Shown: positions 8,120-14,345 of the stretch, one piece after another
Numbering within the stretch: position 1 is the stretch's first letter
How the letters are laid out: every line of letters begins with the position of its first letter
Source of the DNA: Acidovorax facilis
GTDB taxonomy: Bacteria; Pseudomonadota; Gammaproteobacteria; Burkholderiales; Burkholderiaceae_C
Assembly: GCF_023913775.1 (NCBI RefSeq)
Contig: NZ_JAMXAX010000036.1
Coordinates: 1-42,034 of the forward strand
Reading direction: 5' to 3'
DNA length: 42,034 nucleotides
Made by a program: the position numbers and the translations under genes
Notes under the pieces: model-generated
What the model saw: only the letters and a program-made list of their open reading frames with translations
What the model was told of the DNA's origin: nothing
The model's database searches: none

Positions 8120-8686
8120 ATGTCCGCTAACTCCTCTTCCATTGCCCGCGTCCCCCTCGTTGACCGCACCGCCGCCACCGGCTCCGTGCGCACCGTGCTC
8201 GACCAGATCCACGGCGCTTTCGGTGCCACCCCCAACATGTTCCGCGCGGTGGCCAACTCGCCTGCCGCGCTGCAAAGCATGTGGGCCGCCTTTGGTGCGC
8301 TGGGTGGCGGCGTGATCGGTGTCGCACTGGGCGAGCAGATTGCCGTGGCCGTGGCCAACCGCAATGCCTGCGACTACTGCCTGGCCGCCCACACTGCGCT
8401 GGGCCGCAAGGCAGGCGTGAGCGGCGACGATTTGGCCGCCGCGCAGTCGGGAGAATCCGCCGACCCGCGCACCGCCGCCGTGCTGCGCTTTGCGCTGAAG
8501 CTGGTCAATGAACGTGGCCAGGTGGATGCCACCGATGTGCAGGCGCTGCGCGACCAAGGCTGGAGCGACGAGCACATCGTCGAGATCGTGGGCCATGTGG
8601 CGCTCAACCTGTTCACCAACTACGTGAACGTGGCGCTCGCGGTGCCGGTGGATTTCCCCGGCGTCAAGCTGCGTCCCGCACGCTGA
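8120..8686 (+). CDS. Carboxymuconolactone decarboxylase/AhpD-family protein
   Basis: A 188-residue protein of the CMD/AhpD fold, predicted to act as a peroxidase- or disulfide-type redox enzyme. The AhpD-like active-site pattern is present: E72 in GEQIAVAVANRNACDYC, then C84, C87 and H91 (CDYCLAAH). ATG 8120 has AAGGA about 10 bases upstream; an in-frame ATG at 8096 lacks a ribosome site. It is divergent from an AraC regulator and is followed 237 bases later by a PPOX-type flavoprotein gene in the same direction. The substrate is unknown. Because decarboxylase members lack the CxxC pair, a redox role is more likely than muconolactone decarboxylation. Confidence 0.88.
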   Translation: MSANSSSIARVPLVDRTAATGSVRTVLDQIHGAFGATPNMFRAVANSPAALQSMWAAFGALGGGVIGVALGEQIAVAVANRNACDYCLAAHTALGRKAGVSGDDLAAAQSGESADPRTAAVLRFALKLVNERGQVDATDVQALRDQGWSDEHIVEIVGHVALNLFTNYVNVALAVPVDFPGVKLRPAR

Positions 8687-8923
8687 ACAAAGGAGTGGCG
8701 CGTGTCTTGCCTACGGGCCGGATTGCGCACCGCCCCTGGCGCGGCATGTGCCGTGCCAGTGCCATGCGCTGGGGGCAGGGCAGTGGGGCCGGCACTCCCA
8801 CGTGCCGGACTCCATGCGTGCGCTTTTTGCACGCGTGACCTGCCGCAAAGTCGTTTGTCGGGGCGGCGGGCCTGCCGCACCATGGCTGTTCTGTTGCCAC
8901 CCTACCCCAAGGAAGCTACCGCC
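8687..8923 (+). other. Gap with two hairpins between the CMD-like and PPOX genes
   Basis: No gene is supported here. Two perfect stems are visible: CCGGCAC/GTGCCGG (8789-8795 with 8802-8808, loop 6) and GCGTGC/GCACGC (8816-8821 with 8829-8834, loop GCTTTTT). They could form an RNA processing or attenuation element between the two genes. Neither has a following T-run. Confidence 0.35.
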
Positions 8924-9553
8924 ATGACCCCCGCCCGCGACGAGCACGCCATCGACACCCTGCCACGCCTGGAGGCCTTGCTGGGCCCACTCAGCGATGC
9001 CTCCGTCCACAAAGAGCTGCCGTATGTGCACCCCGCCTACCGCGCCATGATCGCGGCGTCGCCCTTTGCCGTGCTGGCCACCACCGGCCCTGGCGGGCTG
9101 GACGCCTCGCCGCGTGGTGACCCGGCGGGCTTTGTGCAGCTGCAGGACGATAAGACCCTGCTCCTGCCCGAGCGTCGTGGCAACAACCGCGCCGACAGCC
9201 TGCGCAACATCGTGGCCGACCCGCGCGTGGCGCTGCTGTTCCTCATCCCCGGCGTGGGCGAAACCCTGCGCGTCAACGGCCACGCGCGCATCAGCGTGGC
9301 GCCCGACCTGATGGAGCGGTTCGTGGTCAACGGCCAGCCGCCCAAATGCGTGATCGTCGTTGATGTGCAAGCCGTGTACTTCCAGTGCGCCCGCGCCATA
9401 CAGCGCTCGCGCCTGTGGAGCGCTGTACCGCCTGGCACCCCGCGCACGGTGCCGACCCCTGGTGCCATCCTCGCGTCCATCACGCAGGGCCGGTTTGACG
9501 GCGCCACCTACGACCGCGAACTGCCCGCGCGCCAGCAAGCCACGTTGTATTGA
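8924..9553 (+). CDS. PPOX-class FMN-dependent flavoprotein (MSMEG_1061-like)
   Basis: A 209-residue pyridoxamine-5'-phosphate-oxidase-like split-barrel protein, likely binding FMN. Features are ASPFAVLATTGPGGLDASPRGD near residue 45, then LLLPERRGNNRADSLRNI, and RVALLFLIPGVGETLRVNG. This series is typical of the MSMEG_1061/DUF1794-like flavoprotein group. ATG 8924 has AAGGAAG upstream at about 10 bases; the open frame extends further upstream but looks non-coding. It probably forms a unit with the CMD-like gene under the divergent AraC regulator. The physiological substrate is unknown. Confidence 0.88.
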   Translation: MTPARDEHAIDTLPRLEALLGPLSDASVHKELPYVHPAYRAMIAASPFAVLATTGPGGLDASPRGDPAGFVQLQDDKTLLLPERRGNNRADSLRNIVADPRVALLFLIPGVGETLRVNGHARISVAPDLMERFVVNGQPPKCVIVVDVQAVYFQCARAIQRSRLWSAVPPGTPRTVPTPGAILASITQGRFDGATYDRELPARQQATLY

Positions 9554-9680
9554 TGGACAAGCTGTGTGCGGGCCAAAGTGCTCCTGTGCCCGAGTGGGCC
9601 CGCGAACCAACCTGCACAATGGACCCGGCTGGCTTGGCAGCCCCTTAAAACGAATTGCGTGTCTGCGATCTACCGAAGCC

Positions 9681-9739
9681 GTTCAGGCGGAGCTGGTCGA
9701 AGCCTTGTGCAGCGCTCCGACAAGCTCAGCGTGAGCGGA
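9681..9739. repeat. Inverted-repeat element of the AGCTTGTCGAAGC type, copy A
   Basis: GAGCTGGTCGAAGC and GCTCCGACAAGCTC form an imperfect inverted repeat (12 of 14 pairs) around a short spacer, with a flanking GTTCAGGC on the left and GTGAGCGG on the right. A second, perfect copy is at 12274-12340. The two copies bracket the permease gene and the integron relic. Confidence 0.65.
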
Positions 9740-9772
9740 TTGTTGAACGCAGCCGATAGCAGTGGAGGTGCA

Positions 9773-10528
9773 ATGGATTCCGTGCTGTTGATCGTAGCCC
9801 TGGGCGCCGTGGCCGCCGGGTTTGTGCAGGGCCTTTCGGGCTTCGGCTTTGGCATGGTGGCCATGTCCTTCTGGGCCTGGACGCTGGAACCCCGCCTGGC
9901 CGCCGTGCTGGCCGTGTGCGGCGCGCTCACGGGCCAATTGGTGGCAGCGGCCACCGTGCGCCGGGGTTTTGACCGGGCGCGCCTGCTGCCCTTTGTGCTG
10001 GGCGGCCTGGCGGGCATCCCCATCGGCGTGGCCGTATTGCCCCGCCTGGACATGGACGCGTTCAAGGTCATCCTGGGCACGCTGTTGGTGCTTTGGTGCC
10101 CGGCCATGCTGATGGCCAAACAGCTGCCCCGCATTACCCGGGGCGGCCGCGTGGCCGACGCGGTGGTGGGCCTGGCCGGTGGGGTGATGGGTGGCCTGGG
10201 CGGCTTCACCGGCGTGCTGCCCACCCTGTGGTGCACCTTGCGCGGTCTGGACAAGGACGTGCAGCGCGCCATCATCCAGAACTTCAACCTGGCCATGCTG
10301 CTGGTGACCTTCATCACCTACCTGGCCACCGGCCTGGTTACCCGCGAAGCGCTGCCCCTGGTGGCCATCGTCATACCTGCCATGCTGGTGCCTACGCTGC
10401 TCGGCGCCAAGCTGTACCACGGCATCAGCGAGGCGCGGTTTCGGCAGATTGTGTTGGGGATGCTGACGTTGTCCGGGGTGGCGATGCTGGTGGCGAGTGT
10501 GCCCAAGCTGTTGGCAAGGTGGGGGTGA
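9773..10528 (+). CDS. TauE/SafE-family membrane permease
   Basis: A 251-residue inner-membrane protein of the TauE/SafE (sulfite/organosulfonate exporter) family. It shows about eight hydrophobic segments and the duplicated family motif: GFVQGLSGFGFGMVAMS near residue 16 and GGVMGGLGGFTGVLPTLW in the second half. ATG 9773 has GGAGG 5 bases upstream. The real substrate cannot be predicted; family members export or import sulfite, sulfoacetate, aromatic sulfonates and other anions. It is followed by an excellent terminator hairpin and stands directly next to the integron relic on the opposite strand. Confidence 0.88.
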   Translation: MDSVLLIVALGAVAAGFVQGLSGFGFGMVAMSFWAWTLEPRLAAVLAVCGALTGQLVAAATVRRGFDRARLLPFVLGGLAGIPIGVAVLPRLDMDAFKVILGTLLVLWCPAMLMAKQLPRITRGGRVADAVVGLAGGVMGGLGGFTGVLPTLWCTLRGLDKDVQRAIIQNFNLAMLLVTFITYLATGLVTREALPLVAIVIPAMLVPTLLGAKLYHGISEARFRQIVLGMLTLSGVAMLVASVPKLLARWG

Positions 10529-10540
10529 TTGTGAGATTGC

Positions 10541-10595
10541 TCACCTATTGATAGCTGCTAGCGCTTGATGGATAAGCGCTAGAGGTTTTTTTTGT
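10541..10595 (+). terminator. Rho-independent terminator made by the interspersed repeat, copy A
   Basis: CTAGCGCTT (10558-10566) pairs perfectly with AAGCGCTAG (10574-10582) around a 7-base loop and is followed by eight T (10586-10593). It should end transcription of the TauE/SafE gene. The core with GATAGCTG, GGATAAGCGC and AGAGG is the same repeat family as at 6898-6956 and 14346-14408. On the other strand it overlaps the last codons of the integrase relic. Confidence 0.8.
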
Positions 10596-10706
10596 TAGAT
10601 CCAGCGGACAGGCAGTGCCCCTGGCAGCCACTTTCACTACATGGGTGTAGGTCATGGGGGTGGACACATCACTATGGTCCAGCAACACGCGGCTTTTGAT
10701 GTCCTT
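10545..10706 (-). pseudogene. C-terminal relic of an integron-type tyrosine integrase
   Basis: This stretch encodes KDIKSRVLLDHSDVS then TPMTYTHVVKVAARGTACPLDL, and then runs out through the terminator repeat. It matches the C-terminus I know from integron integrases (LLGHSDVSTTMIYTHVLKV, later SPLDAL), including the conserved box-II His and the nucleophile Tyr (H116 and Y125 counted from the upstream IS110 ATG). One residue is missing between DIK and HSDVS compared with IntI1. Everything N-terminal is gone: at about 10706/10707 the frame continues without a stop into an IS110 transposase relic. Its minus orientation, with cassettes to its right on the plus strand, is the normal intI-to-array geometry. 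A phage-type integrase is less likely because of the KVAARGT...PLD tail. Confidence 0.75.
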
Positions 10707-11021
10707 GACGGCTTCACAGATGGCAGCGGCATCAGCCGCATCGTTCTTGCCGCACTTACCGGGGAGACGGTAGGGGGCGACGAACTTGGGCGCCATCAGG
10801 CGCACGGTGTGGCCGAACCTCTGGAATTCGCGAGCCCAGTGGTGGGCGCCAGAGCACGCGTGCATACCAATGAGACATGGTGGCAGCGCGGCGATGAGTT
10901 CGAGCAGCTTGGCACGCAGCACACTGGGACGCAAAAGTACCGGCTTGCCTGTGGCATCAACGCCATGCACAGCAAAGACGTTCTTTGCCAGATCGATTCC
11001 GATGGAGACAATGGCAGACAT
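10707..11021 (-). pseudogene. IS110-family transposase, N-terminal relic
   Basis: The first 105 codons are the DEDD domain of an IS110-family transposase: MSAIVSIGIDLAKNVFAVHG, then KLLELIAALPPCLIGM, AHHWAREFQRFGHTVRLMAP and GKNDAADAAAICEAV. The strong ribosome site GGAAGGGGAAG precedes the ATG at 11021. The copy is decayed: the catalytic glutamate of the family motif GMEACSGAH is replaced (GMHACSGAH, H54). The middle and the C-terminal serine domain are missing, and after V105 the frame passes into the integron-integrase relic. IS110 relatives (the IS1111-attC group) are known to target integron attC sites, which fits this location. It cannot be active. Confidence 0.85.
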
Positions 11022-11131
11022 GGACTTCCCCTTCCAACAAGCGAGTGAGTTGATGAGAGATCGAACTTCCCATTGTGGCAACTGGATGCCTTATGCCACA
11101 ACTGCGCGGTTCACTCGGGACGGGGAAGTCC
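11022..11131. repeat. 10-bp inverted repeat in the IS110 leader
   Basis: GGACTTCCCC (11022-11031), next to the transposase ATG, is repeated inverted as GGGGAAGTCC at 11122-11131. The interval is the non-coding upstream end of the IS110 relic and abuts the first cassette boundary. IS110-group elements encode their guide (bridge) RNA in a non-coding end, so a decayed guide RNA region is conceivable here. Nothing more can be said from sequence alone. Confidence 0.35.
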
Positions 11132-11140
11132 CTTCCATTC

Positions 11141-11147
11141 GTTAGAT
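11141..11147 (+). other. Integron recombination core site (left boundary of cassette 1)
   Basis: GTTAGAT fits the integron R' consensus GTTRRRY. In an integron, crossover falls between the G and the first T, so cassette 1 would begin at 11142. Extended by one base, GTTAGATT is the exact reverse complement of AATCTAAC at 11541-11548, the R'' site at the far end of the same cassette. That is what a once-circular cassette should show. Any attI site to the left is not recognisable. Confidence 0.7.
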
Positions 11148-11175
11148 TGATTACATAGAAAGAAGGAGTTGTTAT

Positions 11176-11529
11176 ATGAGTTTTTTTGGTAGTGTCGTAA
11201 AAGGCATTGGCAATGCAGCCCAAGATGTAATTAAAAAGGGCATTTCTGAGAACTGGAAAAAAATCAATTCGATGTCGCAAAATAGACTAGAAGAAATTTA
11301 TAGCGAGCGAGAGGAATCAGGCCAGCGCGACACAACTCATACTCTCATTGTTTTAGCTCTTGTTGTAAAAAACCCCTTTATCATTGATTCATCTTCAAAT
11401 AGCGAAGATTTAATTAGAAAAGTAAAAAGCATTAAGCGCAGCATCGAACTTGAGGAGTCTCGCGAGTTCCGAGAAATTCGAGAAGCAATTCGATCGTTCG
11501 AGAATAAATTCAGCTCCTCCGATAGCTAA
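11176..11529 (+). CDS. Cassette-encoded hypothetical protein, AT-rich
   Basis: A 117-residue protein of unknown function. It begins MSFFGSVVKGIGNAAQDV, has a charged middle (RLEEIYSEREESGQRD), a hydrophobic stretch THTLIVLALVVKN, and a C-terminal Lys/Glu/Arg-rich helix (RSIELEESREFREIREAI). Length, strong helices and absence of a signal peptide suggest a small soluble or membrane-associated helical protein. AAGGAG stands just upstream of ATG 11176. Codon use and composition are far more AT-rich than in the surrounding genes, indicating transfer. The gene starts 34 bases after the cassette boundary and ends 12 bases before an attC site, the compact layout of an integron gene cassette. Confidence 0.75.
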   Translation: MSFFGSVVKGIGNAAQDVIKKGISENWKKINSMSQNRLEEIYSEREESGQRDTTHTLIVLALVVKNPFIIDSSSNSEDLIRKVKSIKRSIELEESREFREIREAIRSFENKFSSSDS

Positions 11530-11541
11530 TTTGACTTATAA

Positions 11542-11598
11542 ATCTAACCTGGTCACCAAATTAATCCGTATAATGGTGGCTTAATTTATTCGCTAGAA
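11542..11598 (+). other. attC site of cassette 1 (somewhat degenerate)
   Basis: R'' is ATCTAAC (11542-11548) and the R' position holds GCTAGAA (11592-11598), one change from GTTRRRY. Between them, GTCACCA and TGGTGGC pair over 7 positions (one G-T) around an AT-rich loop. The following cassette starts at 11593 and its first bases resemble the complement of its own R'' (TTCTAAC), as the circular-cassette rule predicts. The altered R' may make this site a poor recombination substrate. Confidence 0.6.
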
Positions 11599-11630
11599 TT
11601 TAAATTCCATTGACAATAAGGAAGCAACGA

Positions 11631-11819
11631 ATGTCCACGCTCGAATCAATAACTGCTGGTCTCAAAGAGTTACTTGAAGCCGCCAAAGATCTTCCCACAG
11701 AAAAAGTCGCAGTCGTCGGACTTATTCTTCTCGGAACAGGAGCAATTTTGAAGGATTTGGCATCAGGCAATGCGGCCGAGGCAATCGAAAAAGCAAAGGG
11801 AATAATTGACTCCCAATAG
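11631..11819 (+). CDS. Cassette-encoded small hypothetical protein with a hydrophobic segment
   Basis: A 62-residue protein starting MSTLESITAGLKELLEAAK, with one hydrophobic stretch (KVAVVGLILLGTGAILKDLA) between two amphipathic helices and ending EKAKGIIDSQ. It could be a one-pass membrane peptide or a small helical bundle; I do not recognise a family. AAGGA lies about 9 bases before ATG 11631, making it a better start than the ATG seven codons upstream. The reading frame occupies most of a 281-base cassette: it begins 38 bases after the preceding recombination point, and its stop is immediately followed by the R'' of the next attC site. Function is unknown. Confidence 0.72.
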   Translation: MSTLESITAGLKELLEAAKDLPTEKVAVVGLILLGTGAILKDLASGNAAEAIEKAKGIIDSQ

Positions 11820-11820
11820 T

Positions 11821-11879
11821 TCTAACTATTCGTCGCAGCCGACCGCCTACGGCGGCGGCTGAACTCAAGGCGTTAAGCA
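11821..11879 (+). other. attC recombination site of cassette 2
   Basis: A 59-base site with R'' TTCTAAC (11821-11827) and R' GTTAAGC (11873-11879, consensus GTTRRRY). The stem is nearly perfect: CAGCCG-A-CCGCC pairs with GGCGG-CGGCTG around a TAC loop, and A11843 is the extrahelical base that gives attC its polarity. The segment GAACTCAAGGCGTTAAGC closely resembles the right half of aadA-type attC sites as I remember them. Orientation agrees with the plus-strand cassette genes. This is the clearest integron signature in the window. Confidence 0.85.
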
Positions 11880-11952
11880 GAACAAGGCCCACCCACCGCC
11901 GAGGAACGCCAGCATTGCCGTCCGAACTCATGAAATTCCCTGGGAGTGCAAA

Positions 11953-12267
11953 TTGTCATACTTCTACATGCCACTTCAGCTGGCCCCCACAGCGCTCTCC
12001 CAGCCCATCCTTCCAAATTGGTCGTTCAATCTCTTTCAGGTCAACTTGGGAGCGACTTCAAACGCCAAGGTAGAGCAAGCCGCGCTGGAGAAGGTTGGCA
12101 GTTACGGCAAGCAAATTGGCAGGCTCGCAGAGGCACTGGAAGTTGTGATCCACCAACTCCATCTTCTCGACAGTGCGGACCTTTCGCGTGAAGACAAGGA
12201 TGCCCTGCAAGTTTTCCTTGGCGACGTTGCAGCGGTTCGCAAGATCAAGGCAGGCCTTCAGCCCTGA
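11953..12267 (+). CDS. Hypothetical protein downstream of the cassettes, no attC of its own
   Basis: A 104-residue protein of unknown function. A TTG start at 11953 has GGGAG about 6 bases upstream and gives MSYFYMPLQLAPTAL; an ATG at 11968 would remove five residues. The first part is hydrophobic and Pro-rich, the second half is helical (EQAALEKVGSYGKQIGRLAE, then LSREDKDALQVFLGDVAAV). It begins 80 bases after the attC2 crossover, but no attC follows it. It is either a cassette that lost its attC or an ancestral chromosomal gene. Composition is closer to the host than that of the two cassette genes. Confidence 0.6.
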   Translation: MSYFYMPLQLAPTALSQPILPNWSFNLFQVNLGATSNAKVEQAALEKVGSYGKQIGRLAEALEVVIHQLHLLDSADLSREDKDALQVFLGDVAAVRKIKAGLQP

Positions 12268-12273
12268 ATGGCC

Positions 12274-12340
12274 TGTTCGGGCACAGCTTGTCGAAGCCTT
12301 GCGAGTCGCTTCGACAAGCTTGTGGGGCTCGCAGCGTGAA
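12274..12340. repeat. Inverted-repeat element of the AGCTTGTCGAAGC type, copy B
   Basis: AGCTTGTCGAAGC (12285-12297) and GCTTCGACAAGCT (12308-12320) form a perfect 13-bp inverted repeat around a 10-base loop. The flanks GTTCGGGC on the left and GCAGCGTGAA on the right resemble copy A at 9681-9739. It would form a strong hairpin in RNA or single-stranded DNA. Confidence 0.75.
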
Positions 12341-12360
12341 GGGTTTCAAGTCCGGCTGCA

Positions 12361-12398
12361 GATGGAAGTGTTGATGCCGAGGCATCAACACCTCCATC
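12361..12398 (-). terminator. Long hairpin just after the ggt stop codon
   Basis: GTGTTGATGC (12368-12377) pairs perfectly with GCATCAACAC (12382-12391) around CGAG. After one mismatch, GATGGA (12361-12366) pairs with TCCATC (12393-12398). The hairpin abuts the ggt stop at 12399-12401. It lacks a U-run on the ggt strand, so it may stabilise the 3' end or act as a weak terminator. Confidence 0.55.
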
Positions 12399-14234
12399 TC
12401 AATCCCCCATCACCACCCCTTCACGCCGTGGGTCGGCCCCGCCCATCCACAGCTTCTTGCCGTGTGCCTGGCCACGCGTAATGGCCTGCAACCCACTCGT
12501 CATATTCATCTCGCGCACCTCGGCGCCGCGTGCGCGTAGGGCTTCGACGGTGGCGGGCGGGAAGCGCTTTTCTTCCAGCAGCGTGGGGCCGTTCATCGAG
12601 CCGAAGTTGGGCAGGTTGATGGCCTGTTGGGGCATCAGGCCCCAGTTGAGCACGCCGTAGAGCGTCTTGGCGGTGTAGTGGATGATGGCCGCGCCACCGG
12701 GGCTGCCGCCGCTCATCAGCAGCTCGCCGGTGGCCTTGTCGAACACGAGGGTGGGTGCCATGGACGAGCGGGGGCGTTTGCCGGGCTGCACGCGGTTGGC
12801 GATGGGCTGGCCTTGGGCGTCGGTGGGGGCAAAGCTGAAGTCGGTCAGTTCGTTGTTCAGCAAGAAGCCCTTGACCATCTGCCGCGCGCCGAACTGGTCT
12901 TCGATGGTGGTGGTCATGGCCACAGCGTTGCCAAAGGCATCGACGATGCTGATGTGGCTGGTGCCGTATTCGGGCTGGTCGGGCATGGGGGCGTAGCTGG
13001 TCTTCACGGCGGCTGGGTTGCCGGGCTGGGCGACCTTCATGCTTTGCGTGCCGATGAGCTTGGCGCGTTCGGCCAGGTAGGCGGGGGCGATCAGGCTGGT
13101 CCAGCTGCCGCCGGGTGGCTGCACAAAGTCAGGGTCGGCCACGTACAGCGCACGGTCGGCAAAGGCCAGGCGGGCGGCCTCGGTGTACAGGTGCAGCCAG
13201 TCGGCGGATGGGATGCCGTCTTGCAGGGGCTTGGCGGCGGCGTCGGTGTTTTTCAGGATGCCCAGGATCTGCCCGATGGCAATGGCGCCCGAGCTGGGCG
13301 GCGGGAAGCCGCAGATGCGGAAGTCTTTGGCCTGCACCTGGTAGTCGTCGCACAGCGCTTCGCGCTTTTTGGGTTGGTAGCCGGCCAGGTCGGCCATGCT
13401 CAGTTTGCCGGGGTTGGTGGGGTGTTTTTGCACCTTGTCCACGATGGCCTGGGCGATTTCGCCTTCGTGCAGGGCCTTGCTGCCTTCGGCGGCAATCTTG
13501 CGCAGCACGGCGGCCAGCTCGGGGTTGCGCAGGTTCACACCCACATCGCGTGCGTCGCCGTCGGCCTTGTAGAAATAGGCGGCAGCCACCGGGTCCTTCT
13601 TGAGGTGCGGGTCGGCCTTGACCAGGGTGTTGAGCCGTGCGCTGACTTTGAAGCCGCCTTCGGCCAGGGTGATGGCGGGTTGGAACAGCGTGGCCCAGGG
13701 CAGCTTGCCGTGCTGCTTGTGCGCCATCTCCAGCATGCGCACGGTGCCGGGCACGCCGACCGAGCGGCCGCCCACCACGCCGTCGTAGAACTGCACGGGT
13801 TTGCCGTCGGCGCCGAGGAAGAGTTTTTCGTCTGCAGCGGCGGGGGCGGTTTCGCGGCCGTCATAGGCCTCCACGGTTTTGCCGGTGCTGTGCAGCAGGA
13901 AGGCGCCGCCACCGATGCCGCTCGATTGCGGCTCCACCAGGGTCAGCACCATTTGCACGGCAATGGCTGCGTCGATGGCAGAACCCCCGGCCTTGAGGAT
14001 CTGGTAGCCCGCATCCGTGGCCAGCGGGTTGGCGGCGGCCACGGCAAATTTCTCGGTGGCCCAGCCGGGCTTTTCGGTGTAGCCGGACGAGCCTTCGGGC
14101 TGGGCGGGCACGGTGTAGGCGAACTGTGCCGGGGCGCTGGCGCAGCCTGCCAGCAGCACGGCCGAGGCCAGCAGGCTCAGGCTGAAGGTGATGGCACGAG
14201 GGGAGGGCAGGGGGTGCGTGGTGGTTTGGGGCAT
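12399..14234 (-). CDS. ggt: Gamma-glutamyltransferase, lipoprotein form
   Basis: A 611-residue gamma-glutamyltranspeptidase that cleaves or transfers the gamma-glutamyl group of glutathione and related compounds in the periplasm. The N-terminus is a lipoprotein signal with lipobox LLAGC (C31). Family motifs include NPLATDAGYQILKAGGSAID, the GIGGGAFLL segment and PPPSSGAIAIGQIL. The autoprocessing and catalytic threonine is T425 in EYGTSHISIVDAFGN; the small-subunit oxyanion Gly pair is in SGGSPGGA. ATG 14234 is chosen because AGGAG lies 6 bases upstream; a TTG two codons earlier would touch that ribosome site. A strong hairpin follows the stop. Confidence 0.95.
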   Translation of the reverse strand: MPQTTTHPLPSPRAITFSLSLLASAVLLAGCASAPAQFAYTVPAQPEGSSGYTEKPGWATEKFAVAAANPLATDAGYQILKAGGSAIDAAIAVQMVLTLVEPQSSGIGGGAFLLHSTGKTVEAYDGRETAPAAADEKLFLGADGKPVQFYDGVVGGRSVGVPGTVRMLEMAHKQHGKLPWATLFQPAITLAEGGFKVSARLNTLVKADPHLKKDPVAAAYFYKADGDARDVGVNLRNPELAAVLRKIAAEGSKALHEGEIAQAIVDKVQKHPTNPGKLSMADLAGYQPKKREALCDDYQVQAKDFRICGFPPPSSGAIAIGQILGILKNTDAAAKPLQDGIPSADWLHLYTEAARLAFADRALYVADPDFVQPPGGSWTSLIAPAYLAERAKLIGTQSMKVAQPGNPAAVKTSYAPMPDQPEYGTSHISIVDAFGNAVAMTTTIEDQFGARQMVKGFLLNNELTDFSFAPTDAQGQPIANRVQPGKRPRSSMAPTLVFDKATGELLMSGGSPGGAAIIHYTAKTLYGVLNWGLMPQQAINLPNFGSMNGPTLLEEKRFPPATVEALRARGAEVREMNMTSGLQAITRGQAHGKKLWMGGADPRREGVVMGD

Positions 14235-14345
14235 GGACAACTCCTGGGTGGCTAGAAGCGAAGGGGCGAAGAAGTGGCCATGGTACGCGGACCGGCCGGA
14301 GCGACGCCGGGGCGTTACATCGCGCTACAGGCTCCGAAGATTTGG

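Noticed and set aside
12627..14255. Antisense open frame of over 500 codons opposite ggt
   Set aside because: The minus strand encodes a complete gamma-glutamyltransferase with catalytic Thr and lipobox; the plus-strand frame is Gly/Val/His-rich and without motifs.
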